Under the pieces are notes generated by a model, which was not told where the DNA came from, did no database searches, and saw nothing but the letters and a program-made list of their open reading frames with translations. Position numbers and translations under genes: made by a program. Positions 26,486 through 35,427 of a DNA stretch of 64,000 bases are shown one piece after another. How positions within the stretch are numbered: position 1 is the first letter of the stretch; each line of letters starts with the position of its first letter. The stretch is from Eubacteriales bacterium (lineage in GTDB: Bacteria; Bacillota; Clostridia; Oscillospirales; Butyricicoccaceae): contig JAUNSG010000005.1 of NCBI GenBank assembly GCA_030539335.1, positions 124,001-188,000 on the forward strand, in the 5' to 3' direction.

Positions 26486-27676
26486 ATGAAACACACATTT
26501 GGACCGGAACTGGCGTTTGCAACACGGGCCGTGCATGTCGGAAACGATGTGGATTCCGAGAGCGGGGCAATCAAACGTCCCATTACGATGGCAAACAGTT
26601 ATGAGCTGCCCTATGATCCGACCGAGATGAATTGGAGCAGTGCAGAGGGGAATCTGTACACCAGAAATGGCGGCACGAATCAGAAATATTTACAGGAACG
26701 GTTGGCCTCGCTGGAGGGCGGGGAAGACTGTGTTGTACTGGCAAGCGGAGTAGCCGCGTTATCGGGACTGTTCTTTGCACTTTTGCAAAGTGGAGATCAT
26801 GTCATTTTTTCCAGTGTGACTTATATTGCAGTCTATCGGCTGCTCAATGAATTGCTCAACCATAAATTTGGTGTTGAGACAACGATCGTTGATACATCGG
26901 ATCCAGCGAATGTCGCTGCGGCAATCCAGCCGAATACCAAACTGATTCACATTGAGACACCGGGAAATCCAACCTTGACCATTTCAGATATAGCGGCGAT
27001 TGCGGATCTCGCCCATCAGCACGGCGCGCTGCTCAGTGTGGACAACACGTTCGCTTCTCCGTTTAATCAGCGCCCGATTGCATTGGGAGCGGATTTTTCG
27101 ATTGAAAGTTTGACAAAATATATTAATGGTCACGGAGACGCGATGGGTGGTGCGATTATTGGAAGAGCAGAACATCTGGATCTCATCCGTGCACAGTCGC
27201 AGGTTAATCTTGGGGCAACAATCAGCCCGTTTAATGCATGGCTGATTATGCGCGGCTCCGTTACGCTTCCATTGCGGATGCGTCAGCACAACGACAATGC
27301 GCTTGCGGTAGCCAAATGGTTGGAACAGCAGCCGTGTACCCGTTTTGTTGCGTATCCGGGATTAGAAAGCTTTCCAGGACATGAGACAGCGAAGAAGCAG
27401 ATGGCTCCGGGCTATGGAGGGGTGTTGTCATTTGGACTGCGTGCGGATCACGATACCCACAATCAATTTGTCAGCCATCTGCGTGTGATCACCTCCGCGG
27501 TGTCTCTCGGCCATGACGAAAGCCTGATTGTCTTTTTGGGTGAATACGATGAGCGGCAATATTTATATCCACAGGAGTTCCACAACGGATTTTTCCGATT
27601 CAGCGTTGGCATTGAAGCGGCAGAAGACATCATTGCCGATTTACAGCAGGCGTTGGAACAGGTCGGTCTGTTATAA
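26486..27676 (+). CDS. Cys/Met-metabolism PLP enzyme (trans-sulfuration family)
   Basis: A 396-residue fold-type I PLP enzyme of the cystathionine gamma-synthase/beta- or gamma-lyase/O-acyl-homoserine sulfhydrylase family. The PLP lysine lies in IESLTKYINGHGDAMGG, with the cofactor-binding VDNTFASPFNQRPIALGAD before it and LYTRNGGTN for the neighbouring subunit's Tyr/Arg. The Cys of methionine gamma-lyases in the LYGCT motif is absent (TYIAVY), so a classic MGL is less likely. The family assignment is firm, the reaction is not. In this context a sulfhydrylase or a cysteine/homocysteine lyase is plausible. Confidence 0.87.
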   Translation: MKHTFGPELAFATRAVHVGNDVDSESGAIKRPITMANSYELPYDPTEMNWSSAEGNLYTRNGGTNQKYLQERLASLEGGEDCVVLASGVAALSGLFFALLQSGDHVIFSSVTYIAVYRLLNELLNHKFGVETTIVDTSDPANVAAAIQPNTKLIHIETPGNPTLTISDIAAIADLAHQHGALLSVDNTFASPFNQRPIALGADFSIESLTKYINGHGDAMGGAIIGRAEHLDLIRAQSQVNLGATISPFNAWLIMRGSVTLPLRMRQHNDNALAVAKWLEQQPCTRFVAYPGLESFPGHETAKKQMAPGYGGVLSFGLRADHDTHNQFVSHLRVITSAVSLGHDESLIVFLGEYDERQYLYPQEFHNGFFRFSVGIEAAEDIIADLQQALEQVGLL

Positions 27677-27725
27677 CAAAAAGGGGAGCGGCAATCAGAA
27701 AAAATCTGAATTGGAGGAGAGAAGC

Positions 27726-29108
27726 ATGAACGTGCAGGAATTAGAGGAAGCGATTTACGAGCGGTATATCAATCCGACAAAACGAAAAAGGACCAGACGC
27801 GTCGGTCTGGAATTTGAATTTCCGATTGTCAATCAACACAGCAAGCCGGTCGACTTTGGAGTTGTACATCGGCTGACAGACGATTTTATCCGCCGCTTTG
27901 GCTTTGCGTCGTTGGAACGAGATGATGACGGATACATCTATTCTGCGCTGGATGACAAAACCGGGGATGGGCTCTCCTATGATTGCAGCTATAACACGCT
28001 GGAATTCTCCTTTGGTGTAGAAGAGGATATGGGACAGCTTGATGAACGGTTCCGACTGTATTATTCTTTCGTCCAGGACAACTTGCAACGGAACCATCAC
28101 ACGCTTACCGGTATGGGAATCAATCCACACTACCAGATCAATCAAAACATTCCTGTCAGCAGCGAACGGTATCGGATGCTGCTGCATCATCTGTCTTCCT
28201 ATCCGTCGTATGGGCAGAAGATCCCATTCCATCACCATCCCAACTTTGGCATGTTCTCCTGTGCCAGCCAAATCCAGATGGATGTTCAGGAGAATATGCT
28301 GGTGGAAACACTCAACACATTTACCAAGCTGGAACCGCTGAAGACATTACTGTTGGCCAATTCTCCCTGGGGAAAGCACTATGAAACGCTATGTAGCCGG
28401 GATGGTTTTTGGAAAAATAGTCTTCATGGACTAAACCGCCACAATGTGGACATATACGATTTGCAGTTTGAATCGGTCGATGAAATTGTCGCATATATTC
28501 AGAGCATGAGTATTTACTGCGTCGAGCGGGAAGGAAAGTATATCAATTTTCCGCCGACCAAGCTGACGGATTATTTTGCCGCCGACCAACTGACCGGGGA
28601 ATATTTTGATGGGGAAACTTATCAAAGCGTGACTTTTCACCCGGAGCGCTCGGATCTGCATTACCTGCGTTCCTTCAAATTTGAAGATTTGACATTCCGT
28701 GGGACCGTGGAATTTCGCAGTGTCTGTGAGCAGCCGGTCAGCGAGATTATGGCATCGGGTGCACTGCACGCCGGATTGATAGAGAATTTACACTCTTTGA
28801 CGGAAAAGCTGGATTCAGATCATGTGATCTATCATAAAGGATACAATCCATCCGAGCTTCGGCATCTGTTTAATCAGAGGGAGCTTCCGGATATTTTTGA
28901 TCGAAAGGAGATTTCCGGTCTGCTGCTGGATGTTCTCCGCATTGCCGAAGATGGGTTACGGCGGCGGGGATTTGGAGAAGAAAGATTTTTACAGCCATTG
29001 TATCCACGGGCCGAGCAGTTACTCAGTCCTGCCAGACAAATGGTGGATGGTTTGCTGTCCCATGAAAAAACAATGGACGACTATATTGCCGAATTTGGAA
29101 GATTGTAG
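27726..29108 (+). CDS. Glutamate-cysteine ligase-like protein (GCS2 superfamily)
   Basis: A 460-residue protein related to plant/alphaproteobacterial-type gamma-glutamylcysteine ligases and EgtA-like enzymes. Indicators are the N-terminal RRVGLEFEFPIVN (metal/glutamate site of the superfamily), the GMGINPHYQIN segment, LKTLLLANSPWGKHY, and FRGTVEFRSVCEQP, the conserved RG-x-E-R-type end of the active site. It probably forms a gamma-glutamyl amide with an amine or thiol amino acid using ATP; the acceptor is unknown. Start ATG 27726 follows GGAGGAGAG; the stop is 54 nt before a class II amidotransferase, a pairing like EgtA/EgtC. Confidence 0.78.
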   Translation: MNVQELEEAIYERYINPTKRKRTRRVGLEFEFPIVNQHSKPVDFGVVHRLTDDFIRRFGFASLERDDDGYIYSALDDKTGDGLSYDCSYNTLEFSFGVEEDMGQLDERFRLYYSFVQDNLQRNHHTLTGMGINPHYQINQNIPVSSERYRMLLHHLSSYPSYGQKIPFHHHPNFGMFSCASQIQMDVQENMLVETLNTFTKLEPLKTLLLANSPWGKHYETLCSRDGFWKNSLHGLNRHNVDIYDLQFESVDEIVAYIQSMSIYCVEREGKYINFPPTKLTDYFAADQLTGEYFDGETYQSVTFHPERSDLHYLRSFKFEDLTFRGTVEFRSVCEQPVSEIMASGALHAGLIENLHSLTEKLDSDHVIYHKGYNPSELRHLFNQRELPDIFDRKEISGLLLDVLRIAEDGLRRRGFGEERFLQPLYPRAEQLLSPARQMVDGLLSHEKTMDDYIAEFGRL

Positions 29109-29162
29109 TATGGTATTTCTAGGTCATATTGCAGTTTGTAAAGAAAGACAGGATCAGATACC

Positions 29163-29936
29163 ATGTGTGAATTATTTGGAGTCAGTTCAAACAAAAAGAT
29201 ACCGCTGAATGCGTTGCTAAAGGAATTCTTTTCGCATGGCAACGAGCATCCGCACGGCTGGGGACTGGCGTTTTTTTACGGAAATTCTGTTTCACTGGAA
29301 AAACAGCCGGAGATGTCATGTACCAGCAGTTACCTCAAGCAAAGGCTGTGGGCGCCGGTCGAAGCGGATAATATGATAGCACATATCCGCCTTGCCACCA
29401 GAGGGATCACCGAATATGAAAACTGCCATCCATTTGTCATACGCGACAAGTCCGACCGCGCATGGACATTGGCGCACAATGGGACAATATTTGATTGTGA
29501 TGAGATGAATCCCTATTGCAAAACACAGAGGGGACAAACCGATAGCGAACGTATTTTATGCTATCTGGTTGACTGCATCAATCAAAAACTGGATGAATTG
29601 GGGCGCGAAATGACGGCAGAGGAACGGTTTGATCTTGTGGATTCTTTTGTCTGCCGTGTTTCACCAGAAAATAAATTAAATCTTCTGTTGTATGATGGGG
29701 AACTGATGTATGTGCATACGAACTATGCGAACAGCCTGCATCAATGCACGAAAGATGAAACCGTGATTATTTCTACACAGCCGTTGAATTTTGACCAATG
29801 GGAACCGGTTCCCATGAATACGCTGCTGGCATACCGAAATGGAAAACCTGTATTTCGCGGGACGAATCACGGACATGAATTCTTCGACAGTGAAGAAAAG
29901 ATGCGCTTGCTGTTTCTTGATTTTTCTGCTTTGTGA
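29163..29936 (+). CDS. Class II glutamine amidotransferase (YafJ/EgtC-like)
   Basis: A 257-residue N-terminal-nucleophile hydrolase. Cys2, exposed after removal of Met, is in MCELFGV; other family marks are HPHGWGLAFF, MIAHIRLATRG, LAHNGTIF and GQTDSERI. Stand-alone members hydrolyse gamma-glutamyl amide bonds, for example EgtC in ergothioneine synthesis. Placed behind a glutamate-cysteine-ligase-like gene, it may trim a gamma-glutamyl group from that pathway's product. The substrate is unknown. It is the last gene before a terminator. Confidence 0.87.
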   Translation: MCELFGVSSNKKIPLNALLKEFFSHGNEHPHGWGLAFFYGNSVSLEKQPEMSCTSSYLKQRLWAPVEADNMIAHIRLATRGITEYENCHPFVIRDKSDRAWTLAHNGTIFDCDEMNPYCKTQRGQTDSERILCYLVDCINQKLDELGREMTAEERFDLVDSFVCRVSPENKLNLLLYDGELMYVHTNYANSLHQCTKDETVIISTQPLNFDQWEPVPMNTLLAYRNGKPVFRGTNHGHEFFDSEEKMRLLFLDFSAL

Positions 29937-30015
29937 GCCCAAAATACTCATTTTACATTAAAATAAAAAGCGCTTTATCCGGTATCGAGAGTTCGGTGCC
30001 GGATTTATGCTGCGC

Positions 30016-30056
30016 AAAGAGCGGATTTTCTGTTTTTAGGGAATCTGCTCTTTTTC
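30016..30056 (+). terminator. Terminator at the end of the isethionate operon
   Basis: AAGAGCGGATT / AATCTGCTCTT hairpin with one mismatch, followed by TTTTTCT. A smaller hairpin (ATCCGG / CCGGAT, about 29977-30005) precedes it. Confidence 0.75.
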
Positions 30057-30169
30057 TGTATGAAAGAATAGCGAGTGAAGCAAACTATACTTGTTTTCAT
30101 TTGTATTGTTTTTTCTGGCAGTGACCTGTTTTGCAGATGAGAAAAAGAAACAAGAAAAGAGGTTTAAAC

Positions 30170-31573
30170 ATGGAAAGCGATACTACTTCCAACCGCCCTT
30201 TTGGCATAATGGACAAGATCGGATATGCTTTCGGCGATTTTGGCAATGACTTTACCTTTATCCTGTCATCGATGTTTATGATGAAATTTTATACCGATGT
30301 TATGGGTGTCAGTGCCGGCCTTGTCGGCCTACTGATGATGGTAGCGCGCTTCGTCGATGCCTTTACTGATGTGACAATGGGACAGATTGTAGATCGCTCC
30401 AAGCCAACAAAGGATGGTAAGTTCCGTCCATGGCTCAAAAGAATGTGCGGCCCGGTAGCAATTTCATCGTTCTTAATTTACCAATCTGCGTTTTCAGGTA
30501 TGGCGATGGGCTTTAAAATATTCTGGATGTTCTTAACCTATCTTCTGTGGGGCTCGATTTTTTATACTTCCATTAACATTCCCTATGGTTCTATGGCGTC
30601 TGCTGTTTCTCCGGAAGCAAGGCATCGTACCGAATTATCCACCTTCCGCAACATCGGTGCAACATTGGCCAGCCTGGTGATCGGTGTCGCTACGCCGATG
30701 GTCGCCTATGAAGTTGTCGATGGAGCAACCGTGCTGTCAGGACCAAAAATGACGATGATTGCAGGAATTTTCAGTATCCTTGCGATTATCTGTTATTTGC
30801 TCTGCTTCTATCTGGTACGCGAACGTGTTGCAGTGCCACAGAATACGACCAAGATGAATGCCGGCACCATGCTCAAAAATATTTTTACCAACCGTGCGCT
30901 TCTGGGTATTATTGCAGCGGCCATTATGGTCCTGCTGGGACAACTGGGCATGAGTGGCATGCAGCCGTATATTTTTCCCATCTATTATAACAGCGCAGAT
31001 GCACAATCCATGGCTTCTCTGGTTGGATCTCTCGGTATCCTGCTTGTCTGTGCTCCACTGGCAGTTCCATTGTCCTCTAAGTTAGGGAAGAAGGAGCTCT
31101 CCGTCTTGTCCTGTCTGTTTGGTGCCGCGATGTGGATCCTCTGTCTGATTCTTCGCCCACAGAGTGCAGTTGTTTTTCTGATATTCTACACACTGTCCAT
31201 GATTGGACTGGGGTTTTTCAATACCATTATCTGGGCAATGATTACCGATGTCATTGATGATGCAGAAGTGAAAAACGGTGTCCGTGAGGATGGCACGATC
31301 TATTCGGTATACTCCTTCGCACGGAAGCTTGGCCAGGCGTTATCCTCCGGTATGATCGGAACTGTACTGACTGCGATTGGATATACTGATGTCGTTCCAA
31401 AAAACCCGTCAGCATATCCAGAGGTTTTAAATGGAATTTTCAATTGGTCCTGCCTGATTCCGGCAATTGGCCTAGTTTTGGTTTCCGCCGCCTTGCTGTT
31501 TCTTTATCCACTCAACAAAAAGCGCGTCGAAGCAAATATTGCAGAGTTGGCTCGCCGAAGAGAACAAGCATAG
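30170..31573 (+). CDS. GPH-family sugar:cation symporter
   Basis: A 467-residue, 12-segment transporter of the glycoside-pentoside-hexuronide:cation symporter family (MelB/XynB-like). Typical are the N-terminal DKIGYAFGDFGNDFTFILSSMFMMKFYTDVMGVSAGLVGLLMMVAR, the loop VDRSKPTKDGKFRPWLKR, and MITDVIDDAEVKNGVREDGTIYSVYSFARKLGQALSSG. The substrate is not visible. Start ATG 30170 follows AAAGAGG. It lies after the terminator of the isethionate operon and has no enzyme gene beside it. Confidence 0.9.
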   Translation: MESDTTSNRPFGIMDKIGYAFGDFGNDFTFILSSMFMMKFYTDVMGVSAGLVGLLMMVARFVDAFTDVTMGQIVDRSKPTKDGKFRPWLKRMCGPVAISSFLIYQSAFSGMAMGFKIFWMFLTYLLWGSIFYTSINIPYGSMASAVSPEARHRTELSTFRNIGATLASLVIGVATPMVAYEVVDGATVLSGPKMTMIAGIFSILAIICYLLCFYLVRERVAVPQNTTKMNAGTMLKNIFTNRALLGIIAAAIMVLLGQLGMSGMQPYIFPIYYNSADAQSMASLVGSLGILLVCAPLAVPLSSKLGKKELSVLSCLFGAAMWILCLILRPQSAVVFLIFYTLSMIGLGFFNTIIWAMITDVIDDAEVKNGVREDGTIYSVYSFARKLGQALSSGMIGTVLTAIGYTDVVPKNPSAYPEVLNGIFNWSCLIPAIGLVLVSAALLFLYPLNKKRVEANIAELARRREQA

Positions 31574-31575
31574 AA

Positions 31576-31619
31576 ATGCAAAGGGAGACATTTCGTAGAG
31601 AAATTGTCTCTCTTTGCAT
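31576..31619 (+). terminator. Inverted repeat after the GPH symporter gene
   Basis: ATGCAAAGGGAGACA pairs with TGTCTCTCTTTGCAT around a 14-nt loop, with one mismatch. It starts 3 nt after the stop. No T run follows. Confidence 0.55.
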
Positions 31620-31690
31620 GTAACACGTAGATAAGAGCAGCAGGGGAAGAGAATGCAGGCGTGAACAGAGCGCTTGTCACAGGATATCTA

Positions 31691-31718
31691 ATTGAACAAA
31701 ATAAAAATTTTGTTCAAT
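31691..31718. repeat. 12-bp perfect inverted repeat, operator-like
   Basis: ATTGAACAAAAT, AAAA, ATTTTGTTCAAT. It lies in the 220-bp gap between the GPH symporter and pcrA, which also contains the pcrA terminator; no gene is visible in the gap. No T tract follows on either strand. Confidence 0.6.
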
Positions 31719-31750
31719 TAAGAAGAGGGGGAACGTATAAATATTATGAA

Positions 31751-31783
31751 GAGCCTGCTGAACGAAGAAAATTCAGCAGGCTC
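31751..31783 (-). terminator. Terminator of pcrA
   Basis: GAGCCTGCTGAA / TTCAGCAGGCTC, 12-bp perfect arms with a 9-nt loop, just downstream of the pcrA stop on the - strand. The following bases are only moderately T-rich. Confidence 0.7.
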
Positions 31784-31793
31784 ACGTATCATC

Positions 31794-34196
31794 TCATAGC
31801 TTTTTCATAAACTGCATCGCTGCATTTGCCATCAGTCGTTTTGTTCCAATCTTATCAAATGTAATCTCAAGCAAAATATCTCCACCCATTGGTTTGCACG
31901 ATGTAATCATCCCATGGCCAAACGCTCTGTGATCTACCTGATCGCCAGGCTTTAGATCAATTGCGGCGATTCGCTTTGCTCGATATGCAGATTGTCCAAA
32001 TGCATTGCCGCTGATATCCCGTGCGCGACGCGACCGATATTGTGGTGTAGCTGTCTGCGCAAGCTGTTGGATTTCATCCGGCTTTGTTTCACCAATGTTG
32101 CTGTCCAGATAATCCTTTGGCAGCTCCTCCAAGAACTGCGATGGCTTAGAATATCGTGTCTGTCCATACATCATGCGGCGTTCCGCACAGGTCAGATATA
32201 ACTGCTGTTTGGCACGTGTGATCGCAACATAACACAGTCGGCGTTCTTCCTCCAGATCTTCCTCGCGATCCATGGCGCGGAAGCCCGGGAAAATACCGTC
32301 CTCCATACCACACAGGAAAACATTAGGAAACTCCAATCCCTTTGCGGAATGCATCGTCATCATGACAACAGCGTCCGCATCGGCATCCATCCGATCGATA
32401 TCGGTGAATAAGGAAACTTCTTCCATAAATCCGGCCAGTGTCGGATCTTCCGTTCGGTCCATAAAATCTGCGAGATTCGATTTCAGTTCCATGACGTTTT
32501 CCAACCGTCCCAGAGATTCCGCATCGCCCTTTTTCTCCAATGCGGCGGTATAACCCGAACGCTCCAGCAATTGGTCGTAGAATTCATCCAACGGCAGATA
32601 ATCCAATGATCGCTGGAGGTTGAGAATCATCTCCACGAACTTCAGCAGTGCTGCCGATGCACGAGATAATTCCGGATACTTCGACGCATGAGCAATGATG
32701 TCAAACAAATATGTACCGTTTTTCTGTGCCAGTTCCAAGGCGGTCTCAACGGTTTTATTGCCAATTTTTCGCGCCGGAACGTTGATAATACGGCGCAAAC
32801 GAAGGTCATCCGTTGGATTCAGAATGACCCAAAGATAGGCCAGCATATCCCGGACCTCGGCGCGATCAAAGAATCGCAGGCCACTGACAATACGGTATGG
32901 GATGCTGTTGCGTTTAAACGCGCTCTCAATGTTATTGGATAACACATGGTTGCGATACAAAATCGCATAATCCCCCCATGAAGTTCCCTTGGCAAAGCCA
33001 TCCAGGATGGTTTCCGCGATGTATTCCGCTTCTCCTTCCTGCGTATCGGAACGATGGACGCGAATTTTCGTACCATTTCCGTTCGCCGTCCACAGCTCCT
33101 TCCCTTTACGGCGGGCATTGTTGCGAATCAGTTCGTTCGCGGCAGACAGGATATTCTGTGTGGAACGATAGTTTTGTTCCAAACGGATCGTTGTCGCACC
33201 GCGGTATTCCTTTTCAAATTCCAGAATATTGGTAATCGTTGCACCACGGAATTTATAGATGCTCTGATCGTCGTCACCGACCACACAAATGTTTTCACGG
33301 CCACCCGAAAGCAGGCTGATCAGCATATACTGCGCGTGATTGGTGTCCTGATACTCGTCCGCCATGACGTAGTGGAACTGACGCTGATAGTGCTCCAAAA
33401 CTTCTTCGTGTGTCTGCAAAAGCTGGACGGTTTTCATGACGATATCATCAAAATCCATCGCATTGGATTCCTTCAGCAGACGTGCATATTCCTTGTAGAT
33501 TTCGGCGACTGTCATCAGATAATAATCATTTCCGGCCTCTGCCATGAATTCCTTTGGTGTTTGCAAATTGTCCTTCGCCCGACTGATCTGTCCGGCAATG
33601 GCGCGGACATCATACACCTTATCATCCAGCTTTTTTTGCTTGATGATCTGGGTCAAAACGCGCTTTTGATCGTCGGTGTCATAGATCGTAAACGAACGCT
33701 CATACCCGATTTTCTCGCAGAATCGACGCAAAATACGGACACAACAGGAATGAAATGTCGATGCCCAAATCTCCTTTGCAAAATCTTCCCCGACAGAACG
33801 TTCCAGACGCTGTTGGATTTCTTTGGCTGCTTTGTTGGTAAACGTGATGGCAAGGATCTGCCATGGACGAGCGGGTGCGACCGCACAAAGAAGCTCGGCA
33901 CGCATGCGATTTTCCTCTACCGGATTGCGCAGATACTCGCGTAAAAATGTCAAATCCTCTTCCGTCGCGCCTTCTGGTGCATAGGGATAGCTATAGCCCT
34001 GCCCGAAACGGAGCAAATTCAAAATGCGGTGAATTAATACCGTCGTTTTGCCACTTCCGGCACCGGCCAGTACGAGGAGTGGCCCTTCGGTCTGAAAAAC
34101 TGCCTTGCGCTGCTGCTCGTTCAAATTGGAAAACTCACGCTCAATAATGGCACTGCGTATGGCAGAAAACTGTAAGTCAAACGTCGTCTGATCCAT
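31794..34196 (-). CDS. pcrA: ATP-dependent DNA helicase PcrA/UvrD
   Basis: An 800-residue superfamily 1A 3'-5' helicase used in repair and in clearing replication conflicts. Helicase motifs in order: NEQQRKAVF and AGAGSGKTTVLIHRIL (I), ITFTNKAAKEIQQR (Ia), ADEYQDTNHAQY (II), VVGDDDQSIYKFRGA (III), LEQNYRST (IV), MTMHSAKGLEFPNVFL (V) and YVAITRAKQQLYL (VI). The C-terminal Tudor-like region (GDQVDHRAFGHGMI) that binds RNA polymerase in PcrA is present. Start at 34196 follows AAAGGAG. An insertion between motifs I and Ia (QGYSYPYAPEGATEEDLTFL) is seen in clostridial members. Confidence 0.96.
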   Translation of the reverse strand: MDQTTFDLQFSAIRSAIIEREFSNLNEQQRKAVFQTEGPLLVLAGAGSGKTTVLIHRILNLLRFGQGYSYPYAPEGATEEDLTFLREYLRNPVEENRMRAELLCAVAPARPWQILAITFTNKAAKEIQQRLERSVGEDFAKEIWASTFHSCCVRILRRFCEKIGYERSFTIYDTDDQKRVLTQIIKQKKLDDKVYDVRAIAGQISRAKDNLQTPKEFMAEAGNDYYLMTVAEIYKEYARLLKESNAMDFDDIVMKTVQLLQTHEEVLEHYQRQFHYVMADEYQDTNHAQYMLISLLSGGRENICVVGDDDQSIYKFRGATITNILEFEKEYRGATTIRLEQNYRSTQNILSAANELIRNNARRKGKELWTANGNGTKIRVHRSDTQEGEAEYIAETILDGFAKGTSWGDYAILYRNHVLSNNIESAFKRNSIPYRIVSGLRFFDRAEVRDMLAYLWVILNPTDDLRLRRIINVPARKIGNKTVETALELAQKNGTYLFDIIAHASKYPELSRASAALLKFVEMILNLQRSLDYLPLDEFYDQLLERSGYTAALEKKGDAESLGRLENVMELKSNLADFMDRTEDPTLAGFMEEVSLFTDIDRMDADADAVVMMTMHSAKGLEFPNVFLCGMEDGIFPGFRAMDREEDLEEERRLCYVAITRAKQQLYLTCAERRMMYGQTRYSKPSQFLEELPKDYLDSNIGETKPDEIQQLAQTATPQYRSRRARDISGNAFGQSAYRAKRIAAIDLKPGDQVDHRAFGHGMITSCKPMGGDILLEITFDKIGTKRLMANAAMQFMKKL

Positions 34197-34261
34197 AAAA
34201 TCTCCTTTATACGGACTATTTTTCAAGTTACAGTATACCATACTTCGAGAAATAGGACAAG

Positions 34262-34975
34262 CTACTCCATCCATCTGCGCAGCTTTTCAAGAATCTTGCG
34301 TTCCAATCGCGAAACCTGTACCTGAGAAACGCCAAGCTCCTGTGCACACTGCTGCTGTGTCTGAGAACGAAAGAAACGCAGCAGCAATAATTTTCGCTCG
34401 CGGTCATTTAACTTCTCCATTGCCTCGCGCAGTTCCAGATGCTCAAAAAATGTCGTTTCCTGCTGTCTGCTCGGGATCGTCTGTTCGAGGGTACAGCCGT
34501 CATCTCCGATTGGGCGCTGGAGATAATCGGCCGGGAGCATGGCATTTTCACTGGCAGCAATCTCCTCGGCAGAAATGCCAAGTTTTTCGGACAATTCGTG
34601 TACCGTCGGTTCCCGTCCATTTTCCTGCAGCATTGCTTCACGCTGACGTGCAATCCGAACGGCAGTACTCTTGGTCGTGCGACTGACCTTGATCAATCCA
34701 TCGTCACGCAGAAAACGCCGGATTTCCCCGCTGATTTTTGGGACGGCATAGGTAGAAAACTGTGTGCCATATTGTGTATCAAACCCATAAATCGCCTTAA
34801 TTAAGCCGATGTTCCCGAGCTGAAACAGATCCTCGCTCTCAACACCACGCCCCGAATAACGGCTCACAATACTCCAGACCAGCGGCGCATTGGTCTGTAC
34901 CAAGGAATCCAGTGCAGACTTATCCCCTCTTTGTGCGCACTCAATGAGGGGAAAACATTCCGATTCCCGCATCAT
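34262..34975 (-). CDS. sigF: Forespore sigma factor SigF
   Basis: A 237-residue sigma-70 family factor, the first forespore-specific sigma of sporulation. Region 2 (LDSLVQTNAPLVWSIVSRYSGRGVESEDLFQLGNIGLIKAIYGFD) and region 4 (RERKLLLLRFFRSQTQQQCAQELGVSQVQVSRLERKIL) are complete. The spoIIAA-spoIIAB-sigF order with short overlaps fixes the identity. It overlaps spoIIAB by 4 nt. Known control is sequestration by SpoIIAB. There is no spoVA gene downstream as in Bacillus; pcrA follows instead. Confidence 0.96.
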   Translation of the reverse strand: MMRESECFPLIECAQRGDKSALDSLVQTNAPLVWSIVSRYSGRGVESEDLFQLGNIGLIKAIYGFDTQYGTQFSTYAVPKISGEIRRFLRDDGLIKVSRTTKSTAVRIARQREAMLQENGREPTVHELSEKLGISAEEIAASENAMLPADYLQRPIGDDGCTLEQTIPSRQQETTFFEHLELREAMEKLNDRERKLLLLRFFRSQTQQQCAQELGVSQVQVSRLERKILEKLRRWME

Positions 34976-35427
34976 TCCTCGGATTTCGAGGTGCTGCGTG
35001 CAGCAATATGTTTCGTCAGTGTCACCTGTGTCCCAACGCCTTCACGGGAGCGTACCCGGACACGATCCATAAAGCTCTCCATAATAGTAAATCCCATGCC
35101 AGAGCGTTCTGCGTCGCCCGTGGTGAACAGTGGCTCCCGCGCCTTTTGCACATCAGCAATACCGCAGCCCTTATCTTTGATCTGGATTCGGATATCACCG
35201 TTGTCATATAGGCTTGCCGCCATCGTTATGTAGCCTTTTTCTCGGCGATAGGCGTGGACGATGCAATTGGTGACCGCTTCGCTGACTGCTGTTTTGATAT
35301 CATGCAACTCTTCCAGTGTAGGATCGAGCTGAGAGGCAAATGCAGAAATGGTTTGGCGTGCAAATGCTTCATTGTTGGAGCGGCTATCGAACTTTACGCT
35401 CATATGGTTGATTTCATTTCGTGCCAT
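34972..35427 (-). CDS. spoIIAB: Anti-sigma F factor SpoIIAB
   Basis: A 151-residue GHKL-fold serine kinase that binds SigF or phosphorylates SpoIIAA. The N-box is ISEAVTNCIVHAY-type (AVSEAVTNCIVHAYR), then the ATP-lid motifs DKGCGIADV and GMGFTIMESFMD. Length is typical. It overlaps spoIIAA by 14 nt and sigF by 4 nt, so the three are translated together. Confidence 0.96.
   Translation of the reverse strand: MARNEINHMSVKFDSRSNNEAFARQTISAFASQLDPTLEELHDIKTAVSEAVTNCIVHAYRREKGYITMAASLYDNGDIRIQIKDKGCGIADVQKAREPLFTTGDAERSGMGFTIMESFMDRVRVRSREGVGTQVTLTKHIAARSTSKSEE

Noticed and set aside
26486..27676. Methionine gamma-lyase
   Set aside because: The active-site Cys of that group (LYGCT motif) is replaced (TYIAVY). 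Only the broader trans-sulfuration family is supported.
31746..31799. 17-codon ORF after a GAGGGGG site between the GPH and pcrA genes
   Set aside because: It consists mostly of the pcrA terminator hairpin read on the other strand and has no promoter.
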